DNA of 5,324 nucleotides from Clostridiales bacterium (GCA_019418545.1 DYBQ01000133.1:1-5324), one strand, 5' to 3'. Positions 1-5,273 are shown, counted from the first letter of the stretch. Translations and numbers: made by a program. The notes: generated by a model not told the origin, from the letters alone.

Positions 1-80
1 GCCATTGCCGAAAGACCCATTACGGTGGCCATGGAAAGAGCAACAGCAGCAGAAATCATCTTCTTGCAAAACTTTTTCAT
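1..80 (-). CDS. Secreted or membrane-anchored protein, N-terminal fragment (signal peptide only)
   Basis: Only the first 26 codons are inside the window; the gene runs off the left edge. The visible peptide begins MKKFCKKMISAAVALSMATV and continues with a small-residue-rich stretch ending in an Ala-Met-Ala/Gly region. A Lys-rich n-region of about 7 residues followed by an uninterrupted Ala/Met/Val/Leu core is a classical Sec signal peptide. No lipobox Cys is seen before the edge, so whether the product is released, anchored or a lipoprotein cannot be decided. The ATG at 80-78 is chosen because an AAGGAG ribosome binding site lies 9 bases upstream (90-95) and a good promoter lies behind it. 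The mature protein is not visible, so no function is assigned. Confidence 0.8.
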   Translation of the reverse strand, partial: MKKFCKKMISAAVALSMATVMGLSAM

Positions 81-89
81 TTTTGTACA

Positions 90-95
90 CTCCTT
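90..95 (-). promoter_or_regulatory. Ribosome binding site of the left-edge secreted protein
   Basis: Read on the minus strand this is AAGGAG, 9 bases before the ATG at 80. It is a near-perfect anti-16S match and fixes the start of the truncated gene. Confidence 0.8.
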
Positions 96-119
96 GTCAG
101 ATTTGACGTTTGTTTTCAT

Positions 120-138
120 TCGGGGTTTCTCGTCCCGA
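120..138 (-). other. Small hairpin near the 5' end of the secreted-protein leader
   Basis: TCGGG (120-124) and CCCGA (134-138) form a 5-bp stem with a 9-base loop. With the predicted transcription start near 143, the hairpin would sit within about 5 bases of the mRNA 5' end. That position is known to protect some Gram-positive mRNAs from decay. No T-run follows it, so it is not a terminator. Its role is inference. Confidence 0.4.
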
Positions 139-149
139 GCACGTTTATG

Positions 150-177
150 ATTATATAATATTTTCTCAAATAGTCAA
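150..177 (-). promoter_or_regulatory. Sigma-A-like promoter for the left-edge secreted protein
   Basis: On the minus strand, TTGACT (177-172) is the -35 element, followed by a 16-base AT-rich spacer and a perfect TATAAT (155-150) as the -10 element. Transcription should start near 143, giving a leader of about 60 bases before the ATG at 80. An 8-base palindrome AACATGTT (181-188) lies 3 bases upstream of the -35 element and could be an operator half or chance. Confidence 0.7.
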
Positions 178-345
178 TGGAACATGTTGGCAACAATTTT
201 ATATTTTTTAAAAATCATTTCATGTATTAAATTTTTTAATAAATCCCCACTCAATTCATAATAAAAACTCGCCATACTTCACAGCAAATTGCCCTTTTTT
301 TCCAGAATCCACCATATCACCCTTTTCCTATTTATATGGACAAAA
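178..345. other. AT-rich spacer between spmB and the secreted-protein promoter
   Basis: No gene is supported here. It is strongly AT-rich compared with the flanking genes. It contains a perfect 7-bp palindromic stem TATTAAA/TTTAATA (225-231 and 235-241, 3-base loop), a T-run at 294-301, and a weak 5-bp repeat ATGGA/TCCAT (336-340 and 349-353) spanning the spmB stop. None is a GC-stemmed intrinsic terminator, so the end of the spmAB transcript is not obvious. The AT tracts could also act as an upstream element for the promoter at 150-177. Confidence 0.5.
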
Positions 346-879
346 CTATCCATTTGGCCCTCCCATAAACACCATTACCGTAAAGGCGGCGGCAGCCATG
401 GACACAAGGTCCCCTGTGAGAGCAGCCGGAATTGTCCAGCGGGTTTTTTTAATTCCCACCGCCCCATAATACACCGCCACCGCATAAAAAGTCGTTTCGG
501 TGCTGCCCATCAGGACGGAGATTACGCGCCCCGAAAAGCTGTCTGGGGAAACGCTTTGAAACAGGGAAGCCGCCAGCGCCGTGCTCCCGCTGCCGGAAAA
601 CGGGCGCAAAAGCGCCAGCGGCACCGCCTCTGCCGGGAACCCGCACCACTCTGCCAGCGGCCGCACCAGCGAGGAAACCAAATCCAGCGCGCCGGATGCC
701 TGGAGCATGGTTACCCCCATCATCAGCCCCACCAGCGTGGGCAAAATGGCAATGCTGGAGCGCAGCCCTTCCTTTGCCCCCTGTAAAAACGATTCAAAAA
801 CCGGCACCTGGCGGATGATGCCAAACAGCACAATCACCGCCACTGCGCCCGGCAGAATCCATCCTCCCAGCTTATCCAC
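346..879 (-). CDS. spmB: Spore maturation protein B (SpmB)
   Basis: This is a polytopic membrane protein of the nucleoside-recognition (Gate) family which, with SpmA, is needed for proper dehydration of the spore core in Bacillus. The predicted product is 177 residues, almost exactly the B. subtilis length (178). Seen in the sequence: an N-terminal hydrophobic helix (about 7-22), a second hydrophobic stretch (43-62), the conserved RPFSGSGSTA block (about 92-101), the MGSTETTFYAVAVYYG block (124-139) and a C-terminal hydrophobic helix. A GTG start at 879 is chosen over the upstream ATG at 987. The GTG has a strong AAAGGGGGAG ribosome binding site just upstream, gives the family length, and the extra 36 residues of the longer form only read through spmA in another frame. 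The start overlaps the spmA stop by 8 bases, implying translational coupling. The stop is TAG at 348-346. Confidence 0.93.
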   Translation of the reverse strand: MDKLGGWILPGAVAVIVLFGIIRQVPVFESFLQGAKEGLRSSIAILPTLVGLMMGVTMLQASGALDLVSSLVRPLAEWCGFPAEAVPLALLRPFSGSGSTALAASLFQSVSPDSFSGRVISVLMGSTETTFYAVAVYYGAVGIKKTRWTIPAALTGDLVSMAAAAFTVMVFMGGPNG

Positions 880-1456
880 CGCTTCTCCCCCTTTCCAATA
901 TCCGGCACATACACAGCGCCGCCGTGAGGGCAAGAATCGATGTGGCCCATACAGCCGGAGTGATATCAAACGGGGATACGCTTCCATACTGCGCCCGGAG
1001 CGTAGCGATATAGGTGGGAATCAGCTGGATGGACGCCGTGTTGAGCACCACAAACCGGACCATGGCCCGGCTGGGCTGCTGCTCGTGGGAGCATTCCCGA
1101 AAAAGTGCTTTCATGGCGGCAATCCCCAAGGGAGTGGCCGCGTTTCCCAGCCCCAGCAGGTTTGCCGTTATGTTCAGGCTGATGGCCTGCATGGCTTCTC
1201 CCCCTCGCCGGCACCCCGGAAACAGCTTCCCAATAACCGGCGACATCACCCGGGCCAGCAGCGCCGTAATCCCGCCGGCCTGTGCAATTTGCAAAAGGCC
1301 CGTCCAGGCACACATCATCCCCGCCATAGAAAGGGTCAGCTCCACCGCTTTCCCCGAGCCTTCCAGCACTGCCCGGGACAGCTCTTCCATCCGCCCCGTT
1401 ATTGCCGCGCAAAAAAAGCTGACGAGAATCATCCCGGCCCATATTTTGTTCAGCAT
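872..1456 (-). CDS. spmA: Spore maturation protein A (SpmA)
   Basis: A 194-residue membrane protein of the nucleoside-recognition (Gate) family, partner of SpmB and close to the B. subtilis SpmA length of about 196. It is required in the mother cell/forespore programme for spore-core dehydration and heat resistance; the molecular activity is not settled. Recognisable pieces are a first hydrophobic helix (about 5-20), a second stretch (43-60), the family signature around 89-111 (NITANLLGLGNAATPLG), and a final transmembrane helix near the C-terminus. The ATG at 1456 is preceded on the minus strand by a purine-rich GGAAAGGAAAGAGGG stretch serving as ribosome binding site. In B. subtilis spmAB follows dacB in a sigma-E operon; here no dacB precedes it and the upstream gene is divergent, so the pair has its own promoter. 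Confidence 0.93.
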   Translation of the reverse strand: MLNKIWAGMILVSFFCAAITGRMEELSRAVLEGSGKAVELTLSMAGMMCAWTGLLQIAQAGGITALLARVMSPVIGKLFPGCRRGGEAMQAISLNITANLLGLGNAATPLGIAAMKALFRECSHEQQPSRAMVRFVVLNTASIQLIPTYIATLRAQYGSVSPFDITPAVWATSILALTAALCMCRILERGRSGG

Positions 1457-1590
1457 ACCCCCACCCTCTTTCCTTTCCTATCCATATGCTCCCTTTTCAT
1501 CCGTCATTCTTTTGACTGACAGAAAATGTCAATACCTTTTGTCTAAAATATGTACAGTTCCTTAACTTTTGAAAGGCCTTCCTTGTTCTA

Positions 1591-1619
1591 TTGACATAAT
1601 TGGCAAAAAAAGGTATCCT
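1591..1619 (+). promoter_or_regulatory. Sigma-A-like promoter of the abrB-pepV-imm cluster
   Basis: A perfect TTGACA (1591-1596), a 17-base spacer and TATCCT (1614-1619, 4 of 6 consensus bases) make a good housekeeping promoter. Transcription would begin near 1626, leaving a leader of about 53 bases before the ATG at 1679. Confidence 0.7.
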
Positions 1620-1628
1620 GAATACAAA

Positions 1629-1637
1629 TTCGACAAA
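1629..1637 (-). promoter_or_regulatory. Spo0A box (0A box), perfect consensus match
   Basis: Read on the minus strand this is TTTGTCGAA, matching the B. subtilis consensus TTTGTCRAA at all nine positions. It begins only a few bases downstream of the predicted start of transcription of the abrB-like gene. In B. subtilis, phosphorylated Spo0A represses abrB through 0A boxes placed downstream of the abrB start sites, so location and sequence agree. A second well-matched box beside it is not seen; the following TGTATTC is weak. Confidence 0.65.
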
Positions 1638-1664
1638 CTTCTTCTGTTACCTGGAGAATCAGAA

Positions 1665-1670
1665 AAGGGG
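1665..1670 (+). promoter_or_regulatory. Ribosome binding site of the abrB-like gene
   Basis: AAGGGG, preceded by further A residues, ends 8 bases before the ATG at 1679, an ideal spacing that supports this start. Confidence 0.7.
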
Positions 1671-1678
1671 AATGAACT

Positions 1679-1939
1679 ATGAAAGCAACCGGAATTGTAC
1701 GCTCTATTGACAATATGGGCCGGCTGGTTCTGCCAATTGAACTTCGTAAAATGATGAAGCTGGGAGAAAAGGACGCTGTAGAAATTTTTACGGAAGGAAA
1801 CACCATTGTCCTGCGGAAATATGCCCCAAGCTGCACATTTTGCCAGAATACCGAGAATCTTACTTCTTTTAAAGGGCAAAATGTGTGTGCAAAGTGCATT
1901 GCCAAACTGGCAATCCTGGCTGATGGAGAAGATGATTAA
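1679..1939 (+). CDS. abrB: AbrB-family transition-state regulator with C-terminal Cys4 tail
   Basis: An 86-residue DNA-binding protein. Residues 1-50 are a SpoVT/AbrB swapped-hairpin domain, beginning KATGIVRSIDNMGRLVLPIE. The basic residues used for DNA contact in B. subtilis AbrB are kept at the same positions (R8, R15, R23, and K in place of R24). The usual AbrB C-terminal dimerisation region is replaced by a short tail with C52-x2-C55 and C70-x2-C73, a probable zinc-binding or redox knuckle seen in many clostridial homologues. AbrB proteins are dimer/tetramer repressors of post-exponential genes and often repress themselves. Regulation here probably includes the sigma-A promoter at 1591 and repression by Spo0A through the box at 1629. 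The gene is probably the first of a transcript with pepV. SpoVT is the alternative, but the length and Cys tail favour the AbrB type. Confidence 0.9.
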   Translation: MKATGIVRSIDNMGRLVLPIELRKMMKLGEKDAVEIFTEGNTIVLRKYAPSCTFCQNTENLTSFKGQNVCAKCIAKLAILADGEDD

Positions 1940-1987
1940 ATATCTCCGAAAAAATCGCGGTTTGTTTTTGGAAAGGTTGTGTGTGTT

Positions 1988-3370
1988 ATGAATTCCGAAC
2001 TTCGTTTTGGCCATCATATAGATGCTTATCGGGAAGAAATGCTCCGGGATTTGGGAGCTCTTGTTGCCATCCCTTCTGTTTGCGGAAAGCCCGAGGGGGA
2101 ATTCCCCTATGGGAAGCCCAGCGCACAGGCACTGGATTTTGTGCTGGCACTGGCAGAGCGGATGGGATTTTCCACCTATAATGCCGGTTATTATGCTGGC
2201 CATGCGGAATATGGCGAGGGAGACGAGCTGGCGGCAGTGGTTGCCCATGTGGACGTAGTGCCTGTGGGGGACGGCTGGGACAGCGACCCCTTTGTCATGA
2301 CCCAAAAAGGGGACCTTCTCTTTGGACGGGGCACCGCCGACGACAAAGGCGGCGCCATTGCAGCATTGTATGGGTTAAAAGCCTTGAAGGATGCCGGCAT
2401 ATTGGGAAAACGCCGCTTGCGGGTGATTTTGGGCGCAGGCGAAGAAGTGGGCATGGAGGATTTGCCCCATTATTTTGCAGAGCAGCCGCTGCCGGATATG
2501 GCTTTTACGCCTGATTCCGACTATGGCATCTGCAACCGGGAAAAAGGAATCCTGCGGGTCACCCTGCGGGGAGAGCCTTCCCCGCTGATGGACAGCTTTG
2601 AGGGCGGAAGCGTTGTGAACGCCGTACCCGACAAAGCCCATGGAATCCTGCACTGCTCCCTGGAAGAAGCCCGGGCTCTGTCAGAATCCCAGCTGCCCGG
2701 AAAGTTTACTTTTGAGGTTTCGGAAAAGGGCTTGGAGCTTTTTTCAAAGGGCACGGCTGTCCACGCCATGCAGCCTCACAAGGGATTTAATGCTATCAGC
2801 CACGCTGCCGCCCTGCTGGCTTCTGTTTTTCCAAAGGAAGAGCTTGGGAATCTGCTGGGCTTTATCAGCGATTTTGTTGCCTGCGAAACTGACGGCGCTT
2901 CGCTGGGCATCAGCTGTCAGGACGAGCCTTCGGGCGCGCTGACCTGCAACCTGGGGCTCATCCATCTGGACAAAAACGGCGCAAGCTCAAGCTTTGACAT
3001 CCGCTATCCGGTTACGGCTGACGGCGAAGCTATCATCCGCACTTTCCGGGAAAAAGCAGAAGCGGCCGGTCTGGTGTTCCTAGTTGACGAGCACATCCCC
3101 CCGCTATATCTGCCAGAGGACAGCGAGCTGATTCGCCTTTTGCAGAGCTCTTATTCTGCCGTTACCGGCAAGCCCTGCGAGCTTTATGCAACCGGCGGTG
3201 GCACCTATGCCCGGGCAATCCCCCAAAAGTGCGTAGCCTTTGGCCCCATTTTCCCGGATGAGCCGGACAGAGGCCTGCACAATGCCAACGAGCACATTGA
3301 TAGTAACCGTTATATGGAGCACGCCCGGATTTGCCTGGAAGCCATGTATCGGATGATGACAGGGGAATAA
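1988..3370 (+). CDS. pepV: PepV-like M20 zinc dipeptidase (Sapep family)
   Basis: A 460-residue cytoplasmic di-zinc dipeptidase of family M20, which hydrolyses dipeptides with an unblocked N-terminus in peptide utilisation. The metal site can be read directly: H87 and catalytic D89 in AHVDVVP, bridging D119 in GRGTADDKGG, general base E152 and ligand E153 in GAGEEVG, D176 in TPDSDYG, and H431 in GLHNANEHI near the C-terminus. H87 and D119 fall on the numbers of the Lactobacillus PepV ligands and the rest are within one to eight positions. Residues of roughly 190-370 form the lid/dimerisation-like insertion. An ATG at 1988 is chosen over the in-frame GTG at 1979, because the AAAGG ribosome binding site (1972-1976) is 11 bases from the ATG but only 2 from the GTG. 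The gene lies 48 bases after abrB with no terminator between, so it is probably co-transcribed. No active-site residue is missing. Confidence 0.92.
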   Translation: MNSELRFGHHIDAYREEMLRDLGALVAIPSVCGKPEGEFPYGKPSAQALDFVLALAERMGFSTYNAGYYAGHAEYGEGDELAAVVAHVDVVPVGDGWDSDPFVMTQKGDLLFGRGTADDKGGAIAALYGLKALKDAGILGKRRLRVILGAGEEVGMEDLPHYFAEQPLPDMAFTPDSDYGICNREKGILRVTLRGEPSPLMDSFEGGSVVNAVPDKAHGILHCSLEEARALSESQLPGKFTFEVSEKGLELFSKGTAVHAMQPHKGFNAISHAAALLASVFPKEELGNLLGFISDFVACETDGASLGISCQDEPSGALTCNLGLIHLDKNGASSSFDIRYPVTADGEAIIRTFREKAEAAGLVFLVDEHIPPLYLPEDSELIRLLQSSYSAVTGKPCELYATGGGTYARAIPQKCVAFGPIFPDEPDRGLHNANEHIDSNRYMEHARICLEAMYRMMTGE

Positions 3371-3383
3371 AAGGGCTTTGACT

Positions 3384-3983
3384 ATGGAGCCTTTGTGGCT
3401 GGAAATTGTACGGGAAAAAGCAAAACGGAAAAACAAGGTGCTGTTTACCAGAGACAGCCCCTGCTTGCAGGAATTGCTGCGGTTAATTCGGAGGCAATCC
3501 CACGCCTGTGTGGTGTTTTGGGCTTTTGCATGTATGGAAAAGCCCCTTGGCTGGCTGGAAGAGCTTCTTCCGGGAGAAACCCGCCCCCGCGATGCCCTGC
3601 TTTGCAGCCGGGAATGGGCTGCCGGGCAGATAAAAATGCCGGTGGCCCGAAGAGCCATTTTAGAGGCTCACCAGGCGGCAAAGGATACCCAAAACCCTGT
3701 TGCCGCAGCATTATGCCATAGTATTGGGCAGGGATGCGCGACAGTACATGTGGAAACCCATGCCATTGGGCTTCCTATGTATGAGCTGACGGCGCTGGTG
3801 CTGGCTTTTGGCCTGGATAATTGCCAAAAGGCTGTGGAAGCACGGATTTTGGAATATGAGCAGACATTACGGGCCCTCTCAGAAAAAAAGCTGCCAGAAC
3901 CCCTTGCGCCCTTTTTGCTGACAGACCGCCCTAACCGTGAACAGCTTTTATATGAAAAAAGCCCCTATGGCTGGGGGCTGTAG
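3384..3983 (+). CDS. Imm-5-like putative immunity protein
   Basis: A 199-residue, mostly helical soluble protein with no signal peptide. Residues of about 42-140 resemble the Imm-5-like putative immunity domain common in Firmicutes. The features are a Trp/Ala/Cys-rich first helix ending near the E-L-L-P segment (60-63), the R-P-R-D-A-L block followed by W78-A-x-G (67-81), an A-R-R-A-I-L-E-A-H helix (88-96), an A-A-L-C-H helix (109-113), then the G-Q-G-x-A-T-x-H-V-x-x-H-A-I motif (116-129) ending at P132-x-Y134. The family was named from toxin-immunity predictions; its biochemical action is unproven. The ATG at 3384 is chosen over a TTG at 3378 because AAAAGGG (3369-3375) lies 8 bases before the ATG. 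Only 13 bases separate it from pepV, so the two are surely one operon. No toxin gene is adjacent. The family assignment is from remembered pattern, not a search. Confidence 0.7.
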   Translation: MEPLWLEIVREKAKRKNKVLFTRDSPCLQELLRLIRRQSHACVVFWAFACMEKPLGWLEELLPGETRPRDALLCSREWAAGQIKMPVARRAILEAHQAAKDTQNPVAAALCHSIGQGCATVHVETHAIGLPMYELTALVLAFGLDNCQKAVEARILEYEQTLRALSEKKLPEPLAPFLLTDRPNREQLLYEKSPYGWGL

Positions 3984-3997
3984 GAATATCTTTCCCT

Positions 3998-4030
3998 CCC
4001 GCCTCATACCTTTGAGGCGGGATTTCTTTT
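3998..4030 (+). terminator. Intrinsic terminator after the Imm-5-like gene
   Basis: CCCGCCTCA (3998-4006) and TGAGGCGGG (4013-4021) form a perfect 9-bp GC-rich stem with a 6-base loop, followed by a T-rich tail ATTTCTTTT (4022-4030). It lies 14 bases after the stop at 3983 and should end the abrB-pepV-imm transcript, although the tail is interrupted and some readthrough is possible. Confidence 0.85.
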
Positions 4031-4039
4031 GAAAGGAAG
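4031..4039 (+). promoter_or_regulatory. Ribosome binding site deciding the NTPase start
   Basis: GAAAGGAAG lies directly after the terminator tail and ends 5 bases before the GTG at 4045. It supports GTG initiation; the next codon, TTG at 4048, is the only near alternative. Confidence 0.65.
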
Positions 4040-4044
4040 TACTG

Positions 4045-5064
4045 GTGTTGAATCGTTCTGTTTCATTTTTTATCAGTTCCCACAGCTCACGTGGATTTGT
4101 TTCCTTTTTCCATTCCTGTTTTGACTCGCTGGACAAAAAATGGATTTTGTCCGGCTGGCCCCGAAAAGACGCAGAAAAGGCATTGCAGGAAATACTCACC
4201 ATGGCACAGGCACGGATGGAACCCGTGTGGAAGCTTCTGTTTTCGCTGGACGGCAGTTTGGAGGGGCTGATATTGCCTGACCGTTCGGCAGGCGTTCTCA
4301 TTGCCCGTCCATGGGACAACGCTTTGGTGTGGAGCGGGAGTGCCTTAGAGGAGTCTTACCGTCCGGTACAGCAGGCGCTGGACGAAGCACACGCACATTT
4401 TGCCGCCGCCCTCCCCATCCACGACCAGTGGGAAGGCATCTACCGGCAGCACATCCATTTTGATGCTTTGGACGCTTTGACAAAAGAGACGATTTCCCAG
4501 CTGTTTTCTGGCCAATCGGGCAGGGAGTCCGGACAAAACCAGCTCCGGTTTTTGGGGGCTGCCACAAAAGACGGCAGCGTTGACTGTATCCCGGAAATCA
4601 CAGCCGGGCTGCAGCGAAGGATTTTTATCAAAGGCCGCCCAGGCACAGGAAAATCGACCTTTTTGAAAAAGGTACGGGCAGCTGCCAACCAGGCCGGTTG
4701 GGACACCGAGGAATATCGGTGTGCATTTGACCCAAACAGTGCAGACATGGTGGTAATTCCCGGTTTAGGCCTGTGTTTGTTTGACAGCACGGCTCCCCAT
4801 GAGCATTTCCCCAGCCTGCCGGGGGACGAAATTTTAGATTTTTTCAAGGCTGCGGTAGAGCCGGACACCGACTCCCTGTGTGAAACGGAGCTGGCTCAGG
4901 TACAGCAGGCCTATCGGGCTGAAATCCGCCTTGCCACCGGTGCGTTAAAAGCCGCCGCCGGGCATTTGGACGCTTTGGAGGAAATGCGAAAGGCCGTGGA
5001 CAAAAAGGCGGCCGAAGAGCAATGTAAAAAGCTGGCAGAAGAATTATTCAAGGAATCCCGCTAA
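4045..5064 (+). CDS. Two-domain P-loop NTPase of the PRK06851 type with a degenerate first P-loop
   Basis: A 339-residue protein of unknown physiological role, beginning at GTG. The second half carries an intact Walker A motif GRPGTGKST (197-205) after the strand RRIFIKG, then C226-A-F-D-P-N-S, the strand MVVIP (235-239), and L-C-L-F-D-S-T-A-P-H-E (243-253). This pattern is shared with the conserved PRK06851 family of predicted nucleotide-binding proteins, about 360-370 residues with two tandem P-loop units. The first half repeats the same order: GFVSFF (17-22), WILSG (33-37), LILP (75-78) and VLIARPWD (84-91). Its P-loop position reads GWPRKDAEK (37-45), with Ala where the catalytic Lys should be, so it is probably not catalytic. 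A helical, charged tail (about 280-339) follows. The gene starts 14 bases past a terminator and is ended by its own. ATP/GTP binding by the C-domain is well supported; substrate unknown. Confidence 0.75.
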   Translation: MLNRSVSFFISSHSSRGFVSFFHSCFDSLDKKWILSGWPRKDAEKALQEILTMAQARMEPVWKLLFSLDGSLEGLILPDRSAGVLIARPWDNALVWSGSALEESYRPVQQALDEAHAHFAAALPIHDQWEGIYRQHIHFDALDALTKETISQLFSGQSGRESGQNQLRFLGAATKDGSVDCIPEITAGLQRRIFIKGRPGTGKSTFLKKVRAAANQAGWDTEEYRCAFDPNSADMVVIPGLGLCLFDSTAPHEHFPSLPGDEILDFFKAAVEPDTDSLCETELAQVQQAYRAEIRLATGALKAAAGHLDALEEMRKAVDKKAAEEQCKKLAEELFKESR

Positions 5065-5104
5065 TCTGCTGCCAAACTTTTCAAAATACAGCTGGATAAC
5101 GGAG

Positions 5105-5144
5105 CAGGAGGAAGCCTCAAACAAGCAAGCTTCCTCCTGTTTTT
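5105..5144 (+). terminator. Strong intrinsic terminator after the NTPase gene
   Basis: CAGGAGGAAGC (5105-5115) pairs perfectly with GCTTCCTCCTG (5129-5139), an 11-bp stem with a 13-base loop, followed by TTTTT (5140-5144) and more T-rich sequence. It lies 40 bases after the stop codon and isolates the NTPase transcript from the tRNA promoter. Confidence 0.92.
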
Positions 5145-5215
5145 GTTAATCATCAATAGAATCTGCGTATATTTTTAGGATGTTTTTTTGAATATGTTGA
5201 TTTTTTTAAAAAAAC
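5145..5215. other. AT-rich spacer with T7A7 palindrome upstream of the tRNA promoter
   Basis: No gene is supported. The segment is AT-rich and ends in a perfect T7A7 palindrome (5201-5214) abutting the -35 region. AT tracts at this place are typical UP elements that raise stable-RNA transcription; that role is inference. Confidence 0.5.
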
Positions 5216-5243
5216 TTGCATTTTTCGGAGAGTGTGGTATAAT
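5216..5243 (+). promoter_or_regulatory. Extended -10 promoter of the tRNA-fMet transcript
   Basis: A weak -35 element TTGCAT (5216-5221), a 16-base spacer and a perfect TATAAT (5238-5243) preceded by TGG (5235-5237) make an extended -10 (TGnTATAAT) promoter. Transcription should begin near 5250, about 24 bases before the mature tRNA 5' end. The leader would be removed by RNase P. Confidence 0.75.
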
Positions 5244-5273
5244 AGATAGGCACCTAACCGGTGAAACAAATAT

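Larger units (their letters stand above)
1457..1678. promoter_or_regulatory. Divergent control region between spmA and the abrB-like gene
   Basis: These 222 bases hold control signals for both directions. On the plus side they carry a clear sigma-A promoter (1591-1619) and a Spo0A-box match (1629-1637). Nearer spmA are a near-match to a Spo0A box, TTTGTCTAA (1538-1546), and an inverted repeat TGACA/TGTCA (1517-1521 and 1527-1531, 5-base loop). A palindrome AAGGCCTT is at 1573-1580. For spmAB the minus strand offers a perfect TTGACA (1532-1527) without a convincing -10 element, and a CATATGG motif near 1488 weakly resembling a sigma-E -10 element. I cannot assign its promoter firmly. Confidence 0.55.

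Noticed and set aside
120..138. Riboswitch in the leader of the left-edge gene
   Set aside because: The leader is only about 60 bases with one 5-bp stem. No conserved aptamer core of a known class is recognisable.
225..241. AT-only hairpin TATTAAA/TTTAATA as a terminator of spmAB
   Set aside because: The stem has no G or C pairs and would be too unstable for intrinsic termination. It is recorded only as a sequence feature of the spacer.
312..339. CCATAT/ATATGG inverted repeat as a spmB terminator
   Set aside because: It has a 6-bp AT-rich stem, a 16-base loop and a position that does not place a T-run directly after it in the spmB direction.
880..987. A longer SpmB form starting at the ATG at 987
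   Set aside because: The extra 36 residues read inside spmA, have no similarity to SpmB starts, and would exceed the family length. The GTG at 879 has a strong ribosome binding site.
581..1519. A 312-codon plus-strand open frame covering spmA and part of spmB
   Set aside because: It is antisense to two recognised genes, has Pro/Arg/His/Gln-rich composition without domains, and no ribosome binding site. Long antisense frames are expected opposite GC-rich coding DNA.
1979..1987. GTG start at 1979 for the dipeptidase
   Set aside because: The AAAGG site would be only 2 bases away. Using the ATG at 1988 also places the metal ligands H87 and D119 on the PepV numbering.
1562..2305. A 247-codon minus-strand frame over the abrB promoter, abrB and the start of pepV
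   Set aside because: It covers a clear promoter and two well-identified genes on the other strand and shows no recognisable protein features.
3104..3658. A 184-codon minus-strand frame across the pepV-imm junction
   Set aside because: It is low-complexity, rich in Arg/Ser, and overlaps two real genes, so it is a shadow frame.
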